64,000 nucleotides of DNA, taken from contig NC_047072.1 in the NCBI RefSeq assembly GCF_902459465.1, positions 18,005,989 to 18,069,988 on the forward strand, written 5' to 3'. Both the position numbers and the translations under genes were made by a program. The notes below the pieces were generated by a model. It searched no databases, was not told the DNA's origin, and saw only the letters and a program-made list of their open reading frames with translations. Of the stretch, positions 1-12,500 are shown piece after piece. This DNA comes from Asterias rubens (taxonomy: Eukaryota > Echinodermata > Asteroidea > Forcipulatida > Asteriidae). The stretch's first letter is position 1; each line of letters opens with the position of its first letter.

Positions 1-3000
1 AGTCGCTCGGGTACAAGTCCATGGAGCGACAAATCTCCGGAATGGCATTATGGGAAATGAAGAGTGCGTAATGGTCCTTGTGGTCCACGAAGTTACGCAT
101 CGTTGCGATGAGCTGGAGCATGATCCCTGCTGACCCCTTGGCTAGCTTGCCGCCATGAGAGTTCTGTGTGGGAGAGAGAAAATGATTGCGATAGAAATAA
201 GAACAACAGCAGTGGGCCTTGGTCCTCCCCTATAGTGTCGAGGTCGAAACCCCATGAACCATGAACCTGCTGGGTGTTACATTTCATTAGATTAACAGAG
301 CTTGTGTAATGGGCCGGGAAAAACGCCCAACATCGTGGCCGAGCGATCTAGTTCAACACACCCAAGCTCTGGTGCTGTCAGCAGCAGAGTGTGGGTTCGA
401 GCCCTTGAGCAAGACACTTAACCATAATTGATTCGTTAAAAGTTGGGAAGGTAGAGCAGCAGCCAGGCTCCTAGTGGATGATACCCAAGCCTACATCCTT
501 AAGGACTGTGAAGGGGGTAACCCTGTTTCAGCCCTAGGAGTAGGTGGCTCCTAGTGGATGATACCCAAGCCTACATCCTTAAGGACTGTGAAGGGGATAA
601 CCCTGTTTCAGCCCTAGGAGTAGGTGGCTCCTAGTGGATGATACCCATGCCTACATTCTTAATGACTGTGAAGGGGGTAACCCTGTTTCAGCCCCAGGAG
701 TAGATGGCATTGTGCCTCCTGGTGCCAGTTAAGTAAATCTCTTGCCTTGAAGTGGCTGTCCATAAGCCTTTTTGAGGTATGGCAGACACAATAGGAGTGC
801 ACTGTTTAGTTTAGTTTCACCTGACGTCATCATCAGAAAAATCTTGAATGCACCATACTGGTGGGCAATTTCACTGTGCGTTTTCATATATAACTCTAGG
901 CATAGAGTATGCTGTGCGTTATGCAGTGAAGTGCGCATTTTAGGCGACGCGGCGTTAATACACGTAAACCTAACTGCCCACCAACATGGTGAGCGTGGCA
1001 TCAGTCACCGCATGTGACGCGCGTGCAAGGGGTCAATACAGACAAGTATACCCAAACCTAATAGTGTTGTAGCATTGTGTACGCCGTATCACAAAAATGC
1101 TTAAGGCCTTGTGATGCCAGTTGATCTCTTGTATAACCAAAATTGTAAATTTGTTTTTAAATATCTTTACTTACCGCTTCATTGACTGACTTCATGATCC
1201 TCATAACATGCTCGATAGTTCCAAGTTGGACAAAGCGTTCCAGAACCTTGTAGTGGTTCTGAGTCAGGAACCTGACTGAACCAACGAGGTAGACTAGAAG
1301 CTCATGGGACTGCGTCTTGAAGTCTAGATCGCTCATTAGAGCAACGATCAAATCTGCAGAGAAAGGGGGAGTAGAAGAGAAGTTTACACAATTGTCATGC
1401 CTTCTTAATAATAATAATAATAATTTGGGGGGCTAACCATCCTTACTCGCAGCTAAGAGCTGAATTGCAAAGGACGCGGCTACAACGTGTTCGAGAAGCA
1501 GGCATGCAAGGGCGCATTCAGCTGCCAGCCACATCAACCCATTATGACCACGGAGCACAGCCAAGATCGAAAGTGTTTGATTTTTTCCTGAGGGAGGAAA
1601 ACCGGATAGTCTGGAAAACCCTCGTGGCACAGCAGAGAACCAACGCACAACTCAACTCACATATGGCCCCGACCGGGAATCGAACTGGGGTCACCTTGGT
1701 GAGAGGCGAGCGCCTTAAGCACAAGCCAACCGTGCCACCTGGTTCTTACAATAACAACTAGTTCTTATATAGCGCATTCTACAATAAAGTATCAATGGTG
1801 CACTTTACATTGATCTTCATGATTACATCCGTGCATGTCCAGCCCACAGGCGTTGCTCAATGGCTACATTTTGGGTTTTTTTTTTTTGATTTTTTTTGTC
1901 AGATTTTTGGCCGATTTGACCCAAAAATTTTGATTTAAAATTAAATAGGTATTTTGATAGGGGTCGAGAAAGTTACAAGCTTTCATTTGAGCCATTGCTC
2001 AAAAAAGTTGGCCAATTATTAGTAATAGTGAAATAAAGTGTTCAAAATTAGTTTTTGTCGGGATCACGACAATATAATCACGTGGCCAATGCTTATGTGT
2101 TTTATAAGAACCGTTTTAAATTGTTATCATGGTTCCTGACCATTAAAAGTAAAAACTTTTTTTCGTAAGAGTGGGTGACACTCTTTGAAAAACCATTCAC
2201 TCAAAAAAATCTAATTTTTAATGTTTGGGGCCAAAAATCTGACATAGCATCTTTAATTGTTTGTTTCAATTAATCAGCATGTTGAATGTCTTGGTGAAGT
2301 TGGTTCAATCCAATATCAACCATCCTCAGGTCATCAGAGAGTTGCTGTTGGTAGGTGCACATTAGTGCTCCCCCGCTACGATCGGGGTCAGTCCAGGAGT
2401 AATGAGAGAGGAGTGTCATGACTTAACATTAGTACCCTTAATTGTTTTTTTGAATCTCTCTCTCTAAAACCACATCCCTTTGAAGGTAATTGTTTCTCAA
2501 AATGTTATACACTGGTTTTCAACCAAAGTTATACCCTCCCTTTTGAGCCATTATACACTTTCGGAGCAAAAATAAAAATAAAAGCTTTACAAATAACTTA
2601 CAGGCTTTACAGAAGTCAGTGGTCAAAGACTTCTCTTGAAATATTATTCCATGAAATGCTTTACTTTTTGAGAAAACATTATAACAATATTCAATTCTCG
2701 ATAGCGAGAATTACAGATTTATTTTAAACACATGTCATGACACGGCGAAACGTGCGGAAACAAGGGTGGGTTTTTCCCGTTATTTTCTCCCGACTCCGAT
2801 GACCAATTTTATATAGAAGTTGTGATACACGAAGTGTGGGCCTTTAGACAAAACTGTTTACAGAATGTGTCCAATGGCTTTAAGACACATTTGATTTGGT
2901 AACATCACCCTATGCCAGCTTAAAAGGACCTTTGTGAAAGACAAAGTTGTGACCAAAGTAAAACATAAGAAGTCAGGTTGGAAGTCTTCAAACTATTATT

Positions 3001-6000
3001 TCTTTGATTTATTTTTTCAATTTTCTACAGACTAAAATATATGACAAACTATAGTTTGTCGACTTCCACTATCTTGAGGAGCTAATGTCACCTGTCCACC
3101 CTCAAGCGATATAACATTTGTATATTTATGCTTACCCACAATGTTGTGTTCCATAAATAGCAGATCATTGTTGTTGTCCTTGCTAACTTTCAAGATGAGT
3201 TTACTCAAAGTGTTTAAGTTACTTCCATTTACACCAAGCTGAAAAAAAGAAACCAATAAAGAAATATATATATTGGAAAGCATTGCCTCCGAAACACTGC
3301 AGCCTGCATCGTGGCACTGTCTAGAAAATCCTGTTCTATCACAAGCAACATCACTGGCTCCCTATCTCTCAACGAATCATCTTCAAGCTGATGCTCATTG
3401 TCGACAAAGCACTTAAATACACCGGACACTATTGGTAATTGTCAAAGACCAGTCTCCTAACTTGGTGTATCCCATCATAACCATAAAATAACAAGACTGT
3501 GAACATTTGGGCTCAATTGGTCATCGAAGTTACGAGAAAATTATGAAAGAAAAAACACCCTTGTTGGACGAATTTGTGTGCTTTCAGATAAGAATAAAAG
3601 ACTTCTAGCTAGAAGTCTTTTATTATTTTAGTGAGAAATTACCTCTTTCTAAAAAACTACATTACTTCAGAGGGAGTCGTTTCCCACAATGTTTTATACT
3701 ATCAACAGCTCCCCAATGCTGGTTACCAAGTCATTTTTTAATATAATATTTGTTTTGAGTAATAACCAAACGTGTACCTTCCCTTTAATGGGAAGGCTTC
3801 CAATATCTCATAACTACTTCTTAATCCATATATTATTATTAATTATCAATAATACTCACTGCCATCATGAGCCTGGCAGACTGCAGTTGCACCCTGGGAT
3901 TGCTGACATCGGTTAACTTAAATATCGACCGCAGCGCTGTTCTCCGTCGCTTGCAGGCCCTGCCGAACATTGATCCCTCTTCAAGTACGTCATAGAGGGC
4001 ACTGCAGGCTGCGCATAACCGCTCCTCTTCTGCTTCTGGTACTTTGCCTGTTGAATAAAGGACTCAGTGTAATCAGGAACTTAATTTTGTCCTTACTGCA
4101 AAGTATACGTTTGGTTTTTGGAACCCTTCAATTGTCTTAATCCTACAAAAAAAAACACCCTTGTCACACGAAGTTGTGTGCTTTCAGATGCTTGATTTCT
4201 AGACCTCAAATTCTAAATCTGAGGTCTCGAAATCAAATACGTGGAAAATTACTTCTTTCTCAAAAACTACATTACTTCAGAGGGAGCCGTTTCTCACAAT
4301 GTTTTATACTATCAGCCTCTCCCCATTACTTGTTACCGAGAAAGGTTTTATGCCAATAATTATTTTGAGTAATTACCAATAGTGTCCACTGCCTTCAAAG
4401 GTCAATTCATTCAAATAGATTTACAAAGAAATACTTAAAAGGAACTAACCTATATGTTCCGGAACCATTCCCTCCAGTACTGGGCTGACCTTCGTATTCC
4501 AATAGAGGGCCTCCTCCGGCGTCTCTTCTTCCCTACTACTACCCCCAGATCGACTCCCGCTGGAGACTCGGTCGCTAACATAGCCACTCTCAGCCCTCGC
4601 TGACGTGCTGCTGGAAACCCGAGATCTGTAAAATCAAAATAATAACAATAATACTTGTTCTTATATAGACCTTTACCTCATCCTAAAGCGCTAAGTATTT
4701 TTTCCTGCAACCTATGTGATCAAACAAGGAGCACTGGAGTGAACCCCTTTCTTTTTGCACTGTTCTTTAAAAGAATTGTTTTAATCCAAACCTTAAAAAT
4801 GTAAACGTGTAACCGATTGATTAGTCAGTTAAACGTTTAACCACGTTACCATCACAGGCTTAATAATAATTTAGGGGGCTAACCATCCTTATTCGCAGCT
4901 AAGAGCTGAATTGTGAAGGCACGGCTACAACATGTTCGAGAAGCAGGCACGCAAGGGTGCCTTTTGCTGCCAGCCACGTCAACCCATAATGACCACGGAG
5001 CACCGCCAAGATCGAAAGTGTTTGATTTTTTACGAGGGAGGAAAACCGGATGGTCTGGAAAACCCTCGTGTAACAGCAGAGAAAAACCAACGCACAACTC
5101 AACTCACATTGCCCTGGTCGGGAATCAAACCAGGGTCACCTTGGTGAGAGGCGAGCGCTTTAAGCAAAAGCCAACCATGCCACAAAAAGGCTTAGTTGTA
5201 CTATTGAATTGTTTATAAATATTTCTTACTTCTCTCTATGGACTGGTACACTGTCTGCAGATTTTACTCTCGGCATCCCGTCTTCAGACGGGGGCTTCGT
5301 CCTCTCCTTTGGCCCACTGTGGACCCTCCTCTGAAGGAGCTCCTGATGAGTCGGGGACGGAAGAGGGTTGGATAGCTGCCTCTCTAAGGGTTGGGGTAAA
5401 ATTTGAACTGCAAAAGAAAAAGTAGATACACATATGGTGTTACCACAAACTAAATATATACTGATAGGTATGCAATACCTCAAATTCCATATGCAACGAC
5501 TTTCGGTAAACAGATTTGTGGAGAGTTGGGAGTTGGGAGAGTTGGGAGAAAATAATGGGAAAACCCACCCTTGTTTCTGCACGTTTCGCCGTGGCATGAC
5601 ATGTGTTTAAAATAAATCTGTAATTCTCGATAACGAGAAATGATATTGTTTTCTCAAAAAGTAAAGCAGTTCATGGAATAATATTTCAAGAGAAGTCTTT
5701 CACCATTACCTGCTGTAAACCCTGTCAGTTATTTGTAAATCTTTTCTTTTTTTCCTGTTCCGAAAGAGTATAATGGCTTTAAACAAACTGAATGATAGCA
5801 GTAGAATGTTAGTCCAGAGGTTATTGGTTTGAGTTTCAAAACCAAATTGATAACTAAATACTTCGTTGTTATTTTGGGCACTTGTCCTAGTAGCTAGATT
5901 GTGGCCCTTTACAACAGCATTATCCCTGCTCATTGGGCATACCTATACCATTCCTCTAACGTTCTCAACTCCCAAGGAGCATACAACCCCAAGCTTCTAT

Positions 6001-8060
6001 AATTAGCACTAACGGGTTGTTATTCCAACACACTACTGTCCCAGTGGTTCAACTTCATCAGTAACATCGAGGTCACCCACAGGACAGGACTGCCCACCAT
6101 CAACTACCAAATCCAACGTCGCCGCACCGCCTTCTTCGGTCACGTCGCTCGCCTGGCTGACAACATCCCAGCCAAAAGTGCTCTGGGCATCGCCGTCGAT
6201 TCCAGGCGAGGTAATCCACCAGGTCCCGGCTGGAAGAGACCCCGCGGTCGTCCCAGGTCATCCTGGCAAGAACAACTGGGTCGGCCCAGCGTGATTGACG
6301 GCATGTGGGACGAAGCTGTAGGACGTGGACACAGGAGATCGGCGCGACGGACCTTTGCTGTCTATGCGGACGATTGATTGATTGACTGTCCCAGCCCTCT
6401 CAGCTTCCCATTTATACCCCAAAATATTTGTTAAGTGAGAAGCAGAAACCCCTTGAAAAAGTACCATGCAGCTACCACATTCAGGATTTTGGGGGAACCA
6501 GTACTACAGATCTTCTCAGCTCATACAATCCTCCTCGAAAACTCCGGTCTTATAATTCTAGCCTCCTTCTTGAGCCCATTTCCAAACATTCATGGGGAGA
6601 CCGATCTTTTTCACATGCTGCCCCTCGTCTATGGAACAAACTGCCTGCACTAGTAAAATCATCCGTTTCTTTGACCCAATTTAAAAAACAACACATCTCT
6701 TCAAACAGGCATTTGATTCAATGGTTTAATTATTGTTATTTTTGTTACCTTTTAGGATGTTTTTTCTTAAATATTGCATTTGTATTATTGTATTCTATAC
6801 CACATGTTCTAGATTTCTCTCACCTTAGGTTTACATTTTAATTTGTGTTGTTGTTATTGTATATTAATTAATGCTATTGTTTGTATTTTAGCGCCATGAG
6901 CACTTCTGTGGATTTGTGCACTTTATAAGTTTTCATTATCATTACATATACACGCCTTCAGAGCCTAATCAACCAATCAAATCATTGGAATGGTAAACCC
7001 AAAGCCTGTCAAATTCCTGGCCCCTGAATGTGTTTTAGGCTGGTACCTCACCTGCAAGACCATCTTGACTAAGGGCGCTCTTCAACTTGGTGTGCATCCG
7101 TCGCTTTCCGGACGTTGCTCGGGTTGAATCCAGAGGTGGGGGCTTTGGGGGTTTGGCCAGATGGGGAACGTATTCAGCGCTGGAAGAGGGGGATACTGGA
7201 CTGATGGATTGGCTTGGCATCTACAGAACAGGGACGAGATTGGAGGAAAAAGAAAAATCGTGAAAATTTTATAACAGTTTTATCTAATGTACTCCTGCGC
7301 ACAGTTGTGCTGCCTTATAAAACCTGCGCAGATGGCTGGTTTCAAATGGTTTTAAAAACTAGCTTACACACTAGTATGTTATAACAAAAAGCGGTAAATA
7401 TTTAAGGAGCTTAATAAAAAACACTTACATGTTCAAGAGGGGTAAGCCTTGTTCCAGATGATGGTCGAGAATCGCTGCCATCAAAATGCCGAGCACCCAG
7501 GCTGGAAAAAAAAAAATGTAATAGAGAATTTTCATTTTGGTTTTACCTATACACACCAATATGTTATAATAGTACTGTATACTCACTTCTTTTACAGGCA
7601 TTACACAACAGCTTAAAAGTATCCCATCCGAAAGACGAACCAGTAAGCCTAATGGTTAAGTATCTTGCTTAAGGACACAAGTGTCAGGAGCAAAACTCAA
7701 AACCCTTACTCTGCTGATCAGAAACACCAGAGCTTGAGTCCAGTGCTCTTGTCCATGACAGGTCACATATAAAGCACTGTATTATTACCATTCTTATATA
7801 GTTCTAGCAACTTATCAAAGGTAAACAAACCTAAATGCAGAAGGAGGTCTGTCATTTGGACTTCGCGGAACACTTCCACTAAAAAGTGTCCGTTTATCTT
7901 CCAACGGCGTGAATGGTCGCTTTGTGCGTACTGTGCGTAGTGACGACCGGGCTTCCTTGATGATGTCAGAGCTTGTTGTGACGTCAGCAGGTTTCTCATA
8001 AAAGGCTTTGGGTTCCTTGGGCCGCCTTCTATTCTGCCCAGTCTTGTTCACTTGAGCCAT
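1..8060 (-). CDS. ARMC2: Armadillo repeat-containing protein 2 (5' part, gene runs off the left edge)
   Basis: Nine minus-strand coding exons join in phase: 7831-8060, 7429-7501, 7052-7220, 5230-5407, 4450-4625, 3860-4047, 3136-3238, 1175-1353 and 1-163 (cut by the window edge). All have AG acceptors and GT donors. The start ATG is at 8058-8060, a few bases after a probable 5'UTR acceptor (the adjoining bases read ctgcag), so a non-coding first exon lies further upstream. About 486 residues are present; the human protein is about 870. The N-terminal part has the motif EARSSLRTVRTKRPFTPLED followed by RPPSAF, which I recognise from ARMC2. Later exons are Leu-rich helical armadillo repeats, for example GSVRFLTQNHYKVLERF. 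The family is known as an axonemal and sperm flagellum protein linked to radial spoke assembly; that role is inferred from homology. Introns carry MITEs, SINEs and LINE tails. Confidence 0.85.
330..720 (+). mobile_element. tRNA-derived SINE with triplicated body segment
   Basis: The 5' part at 335-430 has the A-box-like cgtggccgagcg and a B box gtgggttcgagccc, as in the SINE copies at 11.6, 14.0, 33.0 and 51.0 kb. The body segment beginning ggctcctagtggatgatacc then occurs three times in a row at about 466-545, 546-625 and 626-705, period 80 bp, with only a few differences. In the copy at 11.6 kb this segment occurs once. Confidence 0.65.
1427..1745 (-). mobile_element. tRNA-derived SINE, second family
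   Basis: Read on the minus strand it starts with a tRNA-like head (A box around tggcttgtgcttaaggcg, B box agttcgattcccggt at about 1670-1690) and continues with a 230-bp unrelated body. A second copy at 4862-5185 is about 90% alike by eye. It lies in an ARMC2 intron. Confidence 0.65.
1865..2257. mobile_element. TIR MITE with probable TA target site, copy 1
   Basis: The right end reads atctgacatagcatcttta. The left end is degraded but retains gtcagatttttggccga. The internal sequence matches the element at 28811-29170 in the opposite orientation. No coding capacity is visible. Confidence 0.55.
2543..2888. mobile_element. MITE family B (sister of the TTAA family), copy 1
   Basis: About 345 bp running from gagccattatacactttcgg to gtgtccaatggctttaag. 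It contains the internal palindrome attctcgatagcgagaat and the landmark acggcgaaacgtgcgg. Other copies lie at 5492-5782, 33775-33925 (partial) and 37602-37975, with a fragment at 44815-44870. The terminal tccaatggctttaa resembles the ends of the commoner TTAA family. Confidence 0.6.
3418..3800. mobile_element. TTAA MITE family A, copy 1
   Basis: Diverged copy. It opens with ggacactattggtaattgtc, has the central hairpin actagaagtc-like palindrome, and ends with a degraded complement of the same end. It lies in an ARMC2 intron. Confidence 0.55.
4144..4400. mobile_element. TTAA MITE family A, copy 2 (5' truncated)
   Basis: Begins inside the element at acacccttgtcacacgaag and runs to the end taccaatagtgtccactgcc. 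The central palindrome gacctcaaattctaaat / ctgaggtctcgaaatca is present. Confidence 0.6.
4862..5185 (-). mobile_element. tRNA-derived SINE, second family, copy 2
   Basis: Same head and body as the element at 1427-1745, in the same orientation and in another ARMC2 intron. The short open frames in it are shared by the two copies only because the DNA is similar. Confidence 0.65.
5492..5782. mobile_element. MITE family B, copy 2
   Basis: Opposite orientation to 2543-2888. It has the same gcacgtttcgccgtggcatg landmark and the central palindrome attctcgataacgagaa. It lies in an ARMC2 intron next to the exon at 5230-5407. Confidence 0.55.
6045..6385 (+). pseudogene. LINE 3' ORF tail, first fragment
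   Basis: Plus-strand translation reads WFNFISNIEVTHRTGLPTIN, then QRRRTAFFGHVARLADNIP, then RGRPRSSWQEQL and ARRTFAVYAD with a stop. The FGHVARL and GRPRSSW motifs are typical of the C-terminal end of non-LTR retrotransposon ORF2. The tail (gatt)n at 6373-6388 fits a LINE 3' end. It is truncated at the 5' end. Confidence 0.65.
6430..6920 (+). pseudogene. LINE 3' ORF tail, second fragment (frameshifted)
   Basis: Two plus frames together give SKHSWGDRSFSHAAPRLWNK and LPALVKSSVSLTQFKKQ, the usual end of a reverse-transcriptase ORF. The fragment at 36.1 kb has the same signature. A 3' untranslated part follows to about 6920. Confidence 0.65.
7640..7775 (-). mobile_element. tRNA-derived SINE fragment (minus)
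   Basis: The reverse complement contains ctctggtgtttctgatcagc and the B-box region of the SINE seen at 14.0 and 51.0 kb. Confidence 0.5.
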
Positions 8061-9519
8061 GGTGCGATACTACCTGCAGGCTACAATTAAATAGGAAAAC
8101 AAAATTGAAACTCTATAGGGAAGGTATGTTTGGTTATAATAAATCTTAAAATTAAGGGCAACATAATAAGCTTTACTTATTTAGTGAGACAATACACACC
8201 TTACTAAGTAAGTGATCGTTTTTCAAAGAGCAGCTATTTTTATTTCCACATTTTAAATAAATCATCGGTTTTTACATTTTTGTAGGAGAAGTTTTCGTAT
8301 GGCGTCACCACTTTTTCATTCGATATGAAATAATATAGAATCTAATTTACCTCAATGAGATATCCCTTTTTGGAAAAATTAGTGAAAAAGTGGTGGTGCC
8401 ATACGGAAAGTTATCCTTTTTGTACCTGACATGTTTTTAACTTAAATGTATTCCTGGGAGAAAACAAACACAATGTCTGGCACTCAACTTGTCACAGTGA
8501 GTGAAGCACACACAAGCACAGCTTTCTTGATTGGTTGTTGTTGCATTTTTAGTTTACCTTGCTTGTTCTGTTGTTTATAATTTCTAAATTAGAAAAGGCA
8601 GTCTCTAACTTCAGACTTAACTTCAGGTTAACTTCCTACACCCTCGGCCTCGACGTCAAGTTGCATCTGTACAATGACCAAGTGACCATGTACATTTTCC
8701 CAATAGCAATGGCAATGCAAATGATCAAATCAAACACAAACACCAACGACCCGACGTTTTTCATTCACACACAATCCAGTGAAGTTTTGTCTGACAGCGA
8801 TAACACCAACAAAACAAGACCATTAATTTACGTAAATATCGCAACTGACGGTCACTAATTCTCAAATAAAACAAACCCTTAGATGTTACGGAAAAGGGTA
8901 ACAGGCTAACAAACGAGATCGCATTCAGAAAAATGTGTTATTTCGGCGGTTTTTTTATGCTTACCTTCCTGAGCCGACATCGGAAAAATGTTAGCGTTCA
9001 TAGCTACGGAACAGCGCCCTCTGTTGTCAGAAAAGACATCACAGGCTGCCGTTCAAATAAGTTAATTAATTGCTTTTTCCTTCTTTTTAATAGGCTTCTA
9101 AAGTTTATGTTTAATATAAAAAGTGTGTAGTTTCCGTATAATTGTGTTTTGTGTATTTTTGTGAAGAGGTTTGAGACCAGCTTTCGACCAGCTTTTTTTA
9201 AAAGACCCTTTTCGAAACCTCGGCCAGACGGTTATACTATGCAGTATCAGTGCCAACCGTATTTGAACGTGCAAGGACGGAAGCCGCAGTCGAAGACAAA
9301 ATGTTGAAGCCGTAATTTCGAAAAGGGCCAACATAACTCAAAACGCGTGAATTAAAAAAACATAGTTGACAAAGGAGGGCGCACTTCATAAAGCATGTTT
9401 CTCGTTCGCTACTGAGAAGTTGATGTTTTGTGAGCGCTTTTTATCACGAAATTATACCCAAATAGCTTTAAATTCAAAGCACAAATTGTTGTGCCTTTGA
9501 CGTCAGACAAATATCCACC
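8061..9519. other. ARMC2/UTP11 head-to-head intergenic region
   Basis: 1.46 kb between the ARMC2 start (minus) and the UTP11 start (plus). It holds the short MITE at 8285-8417 and probably a non-coding first exon of ARMC2. CpGs are somewhat more frequent after about 8940. A TGACGTCA-related site, tgacgtcagac, lies at about 9498-9508, just before the UTP11 ATG. No further coding region is recognised. Confidence 0.4.
8285..8417. mobile_element. Short foldback MITE, GGCGCCACCAC family, copy 1
   Basis: Inverted ends cgtatggcgtcaccactttt and aaaagtggtggtgccatacg flank about 60 bp. The same element is at 46619-46751, and a half copy lies at about 45998-46060. It lies upstream of the ARMC2 start, in a probable 5'UTR intron. 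Confidence 0.6.
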
Positions 9520-12500
9520 ATGTCGTCGTTTAGGAAAGCTGCTAAGACAGCTCAAAAAACACACAGAGAGCGATCTAAGGTAAGTCACTTTTTTTTTTTT
9601 TCATTTTGTTGCAGAAGAATGAATCCAAACTTGATTTTAAACATTATGAAGCCTATATATTATAATATGCACATATTTTAGTAGTGGATAATACCCGGCA
9701 CTGGCTACACAATGTATCTTTATTGGATACTTTCCGTATCTTAAATCTCATCCTCCCGAGTCCCTGCCATCCACCGATCGAAGGTTGGTTTCAATGTATA
9801 TTAACCGTTCCCAATTCATACGCGTATGATGACTAGTTGCAATATAACGTAACCCTCCTGCCGATGGCGTAGCCGGAGGGTTACGAAGCAGACGCAATGT
9901 GAGCAGGGCGAAATGGTTAAAAACGTACAATTTCGACAGCTAGTCAGCAGATTTGCTCCATTTTTACCACTTTTGAAAATCATGACACAAATTCTAGAAA
10001 CACGAACTTGATTCTCAATGTCTAATGAATCCTACAATATCACTCAAAACACCATTGAGGAAATAATTTGAAGAAAAAGCACAAAAAATTACCAGATTCC
10101 CGAGCGAAAGACCCAGGTAGAAAATTCGAACCTGAGGGGGGCTTATTATAGCTCCATGGTTATACATAACCATGGAGCTATAATAAGCCCCCCTCAGGTT
10201 CAAATTTTCTACCTGGGTCTTTCGCTCGGGAATCTGGTAATTTTTTGTGCTTTTTCTTCAAATTAAGTATAACCATGGAGCTATAATAAGCCCCCCTCAG
10301 GTTCGAATTTTCTACCTGGGTCTTTCGCTCGGGAATCTGGTAATTTTTTGTGCTTTTTCTTCAAATTATTTCCATAACAGGTAAAACTGTTTTATTTCAA
10401 AATGACATTAAAGGAATGAAAAAGTGGCCCATGGTTTTTAGAGCTTTTTCATACTTTTTAAATAATACCCGGTAATTGTCTTTAATTTATATTTTTTATT
10501 AGTTTGTTTACTAATTCTTCTTATTTTGAAATGGATTGAAACGGATGTTAACTTTTTTTTAAACTATTTTTAATAATAGTTGCTCCATGTCCCGGACTCC
10601 CATCCCATGTTGTGTTTGCGCCGACTGCATTACAATCATTCCCGTTAATCATGCATTGCTAAATCCCAAACAAGATTTTGTACAAGCTAGGCTTTAGCAT
10701 CTCGTCCAATTCCAAACAGTATTGAGACTGGTGGTGCCGCGCAAGGAAAATATTGGGAAATGTAGACAATTATTTTAAATGCTTTTCATACAAAAAAAGT
10801 CGTTTGAAACTTCGTTCTACTATCAACATTTTTGTTTTAATTGTGAAATTTTGTATTTCAGCCAACGGATCACCTTGGCTATCTGGAGAAAAAGAAAGAC
10901 TACAAAAAGCGAGCAAAGTAAGTGAAGAAAGGTTACCTCAGATCCTAGATCTTGACCCAAGAACGTAGATCTTGACCCAAGATCCTAGATCAATCCCGGA
11001 TCCTAGATCTGAATCCAGGAACCTAGATCTAACCCAAGATCATGAAGATCCTAGATTTTTACCTAAAAACCTAGATCTTTACCCGAAATTCTAGATCTTT
11101 ACCCAAAATCCTACATGTATCTCTTTACCCAAAATCCTAGATCTGAGTGGAATATTAATTCCTATATTCAGCCCCTTACCGAGAATGGCCTTACGCATTG
11201 TTTTGGGCAATTAAAACATCATCATGCATATCAAAAAAGTATGTATAAATCAATATACCTCTGAAGAAGGTCCAGTTTGGATCGAAAGCTAAGGCCATCT
11301 ACCCTACTCATTATATAAATCAATAAGAATATATTAAAAGATGTGATTACTTTTTACAACTCAGATTCCGTTTCCCTTTTCCCTGACATGTTTAGTGACT
11401 ACCATTCAAAGCAGAACAGACTCAAAAATCTTCAAAGAAAAGCCCTCAACAGAAATCCAGATGAATTTTACTTCAAGATGGTCAACTCAAAACTCCAGGT
11501 AGGTACATTGTAGTCCTCACAATTTTAAAGGCGTGTCTTGATATAGACCCCCGCTCTTGTGGCGTGTCGTGGCCGAGCAGTTAAGAGCACTGCATTCAAG
11601 CTCTGTTGTTTGATCAGCAGAGTGTGAATCGAATCCCGGTTGTGACACTTGCTACACAAAATTGGGGAGGTAGTGCTTTCTGCTCTCTCGGCCAGGCTTC
11701 TGACTGATGATACCCAAGCCTACATCCGTATGGACTGTAAAAGGGGTAACCCTGTTTCGACCTAGGAGTAGGTGGCAACGGCCTCTGGAAAAAATCTTTC
11801 AACTGTTTTATTTTTTAATCTTATATATATCAATGTACTATGTATAAAACTAACATGTGAAAACTTATCTAAAAGTTGTCATGTATTTTAGATATTGCTG
11901 AAAATCCGGAGCGAATGTGTCCACGCAGGAAGAATGATCCCGAACAGGAATACACAGTCTGAACAAAATATTACAACAGTAACACTTCTCAGTTTCAGAT
12001 TTGGGGCATAAAAACTGTTATCATTTTACCTAACCACTCTTGAAATGTTTCTCAAAACGCTTTATACTATAGAAAGGTGCTGTACACTTCTAACCACAGG
12101 TTGTTATTGCCATACATACATACAAAAATGTTTTATATACCGCCATTTTATCAAGACCACAGCGGTTTGTGGAGAAACAGAGAAATAAATAAACGAAGAG
12201 ACAAAATGCAAAGTTTAAAATGCTACTTCATAGAGGCTTTGAGACGCCTGTACCTAAAGCGCTATATAATAACTGGTTAGTGTTACTATATTTTACCTAA
12301 TTTAATGGAGGGATTCTTTTGCTTTTTTGAAAGGATGGAGTTCATAAGTGGCAGAAGAAGGAAGAGGTGATTACGAGGGAGCAGCAGTTGATGATGGAAA
12401 CTCAGGATAAGAGATACGTCAATCACAAACTCACTGTCGAAACAAAAGTAACTATCAAAACTTTGTCTTCAGATATTTTACTATGATTCATTCTGTATTG

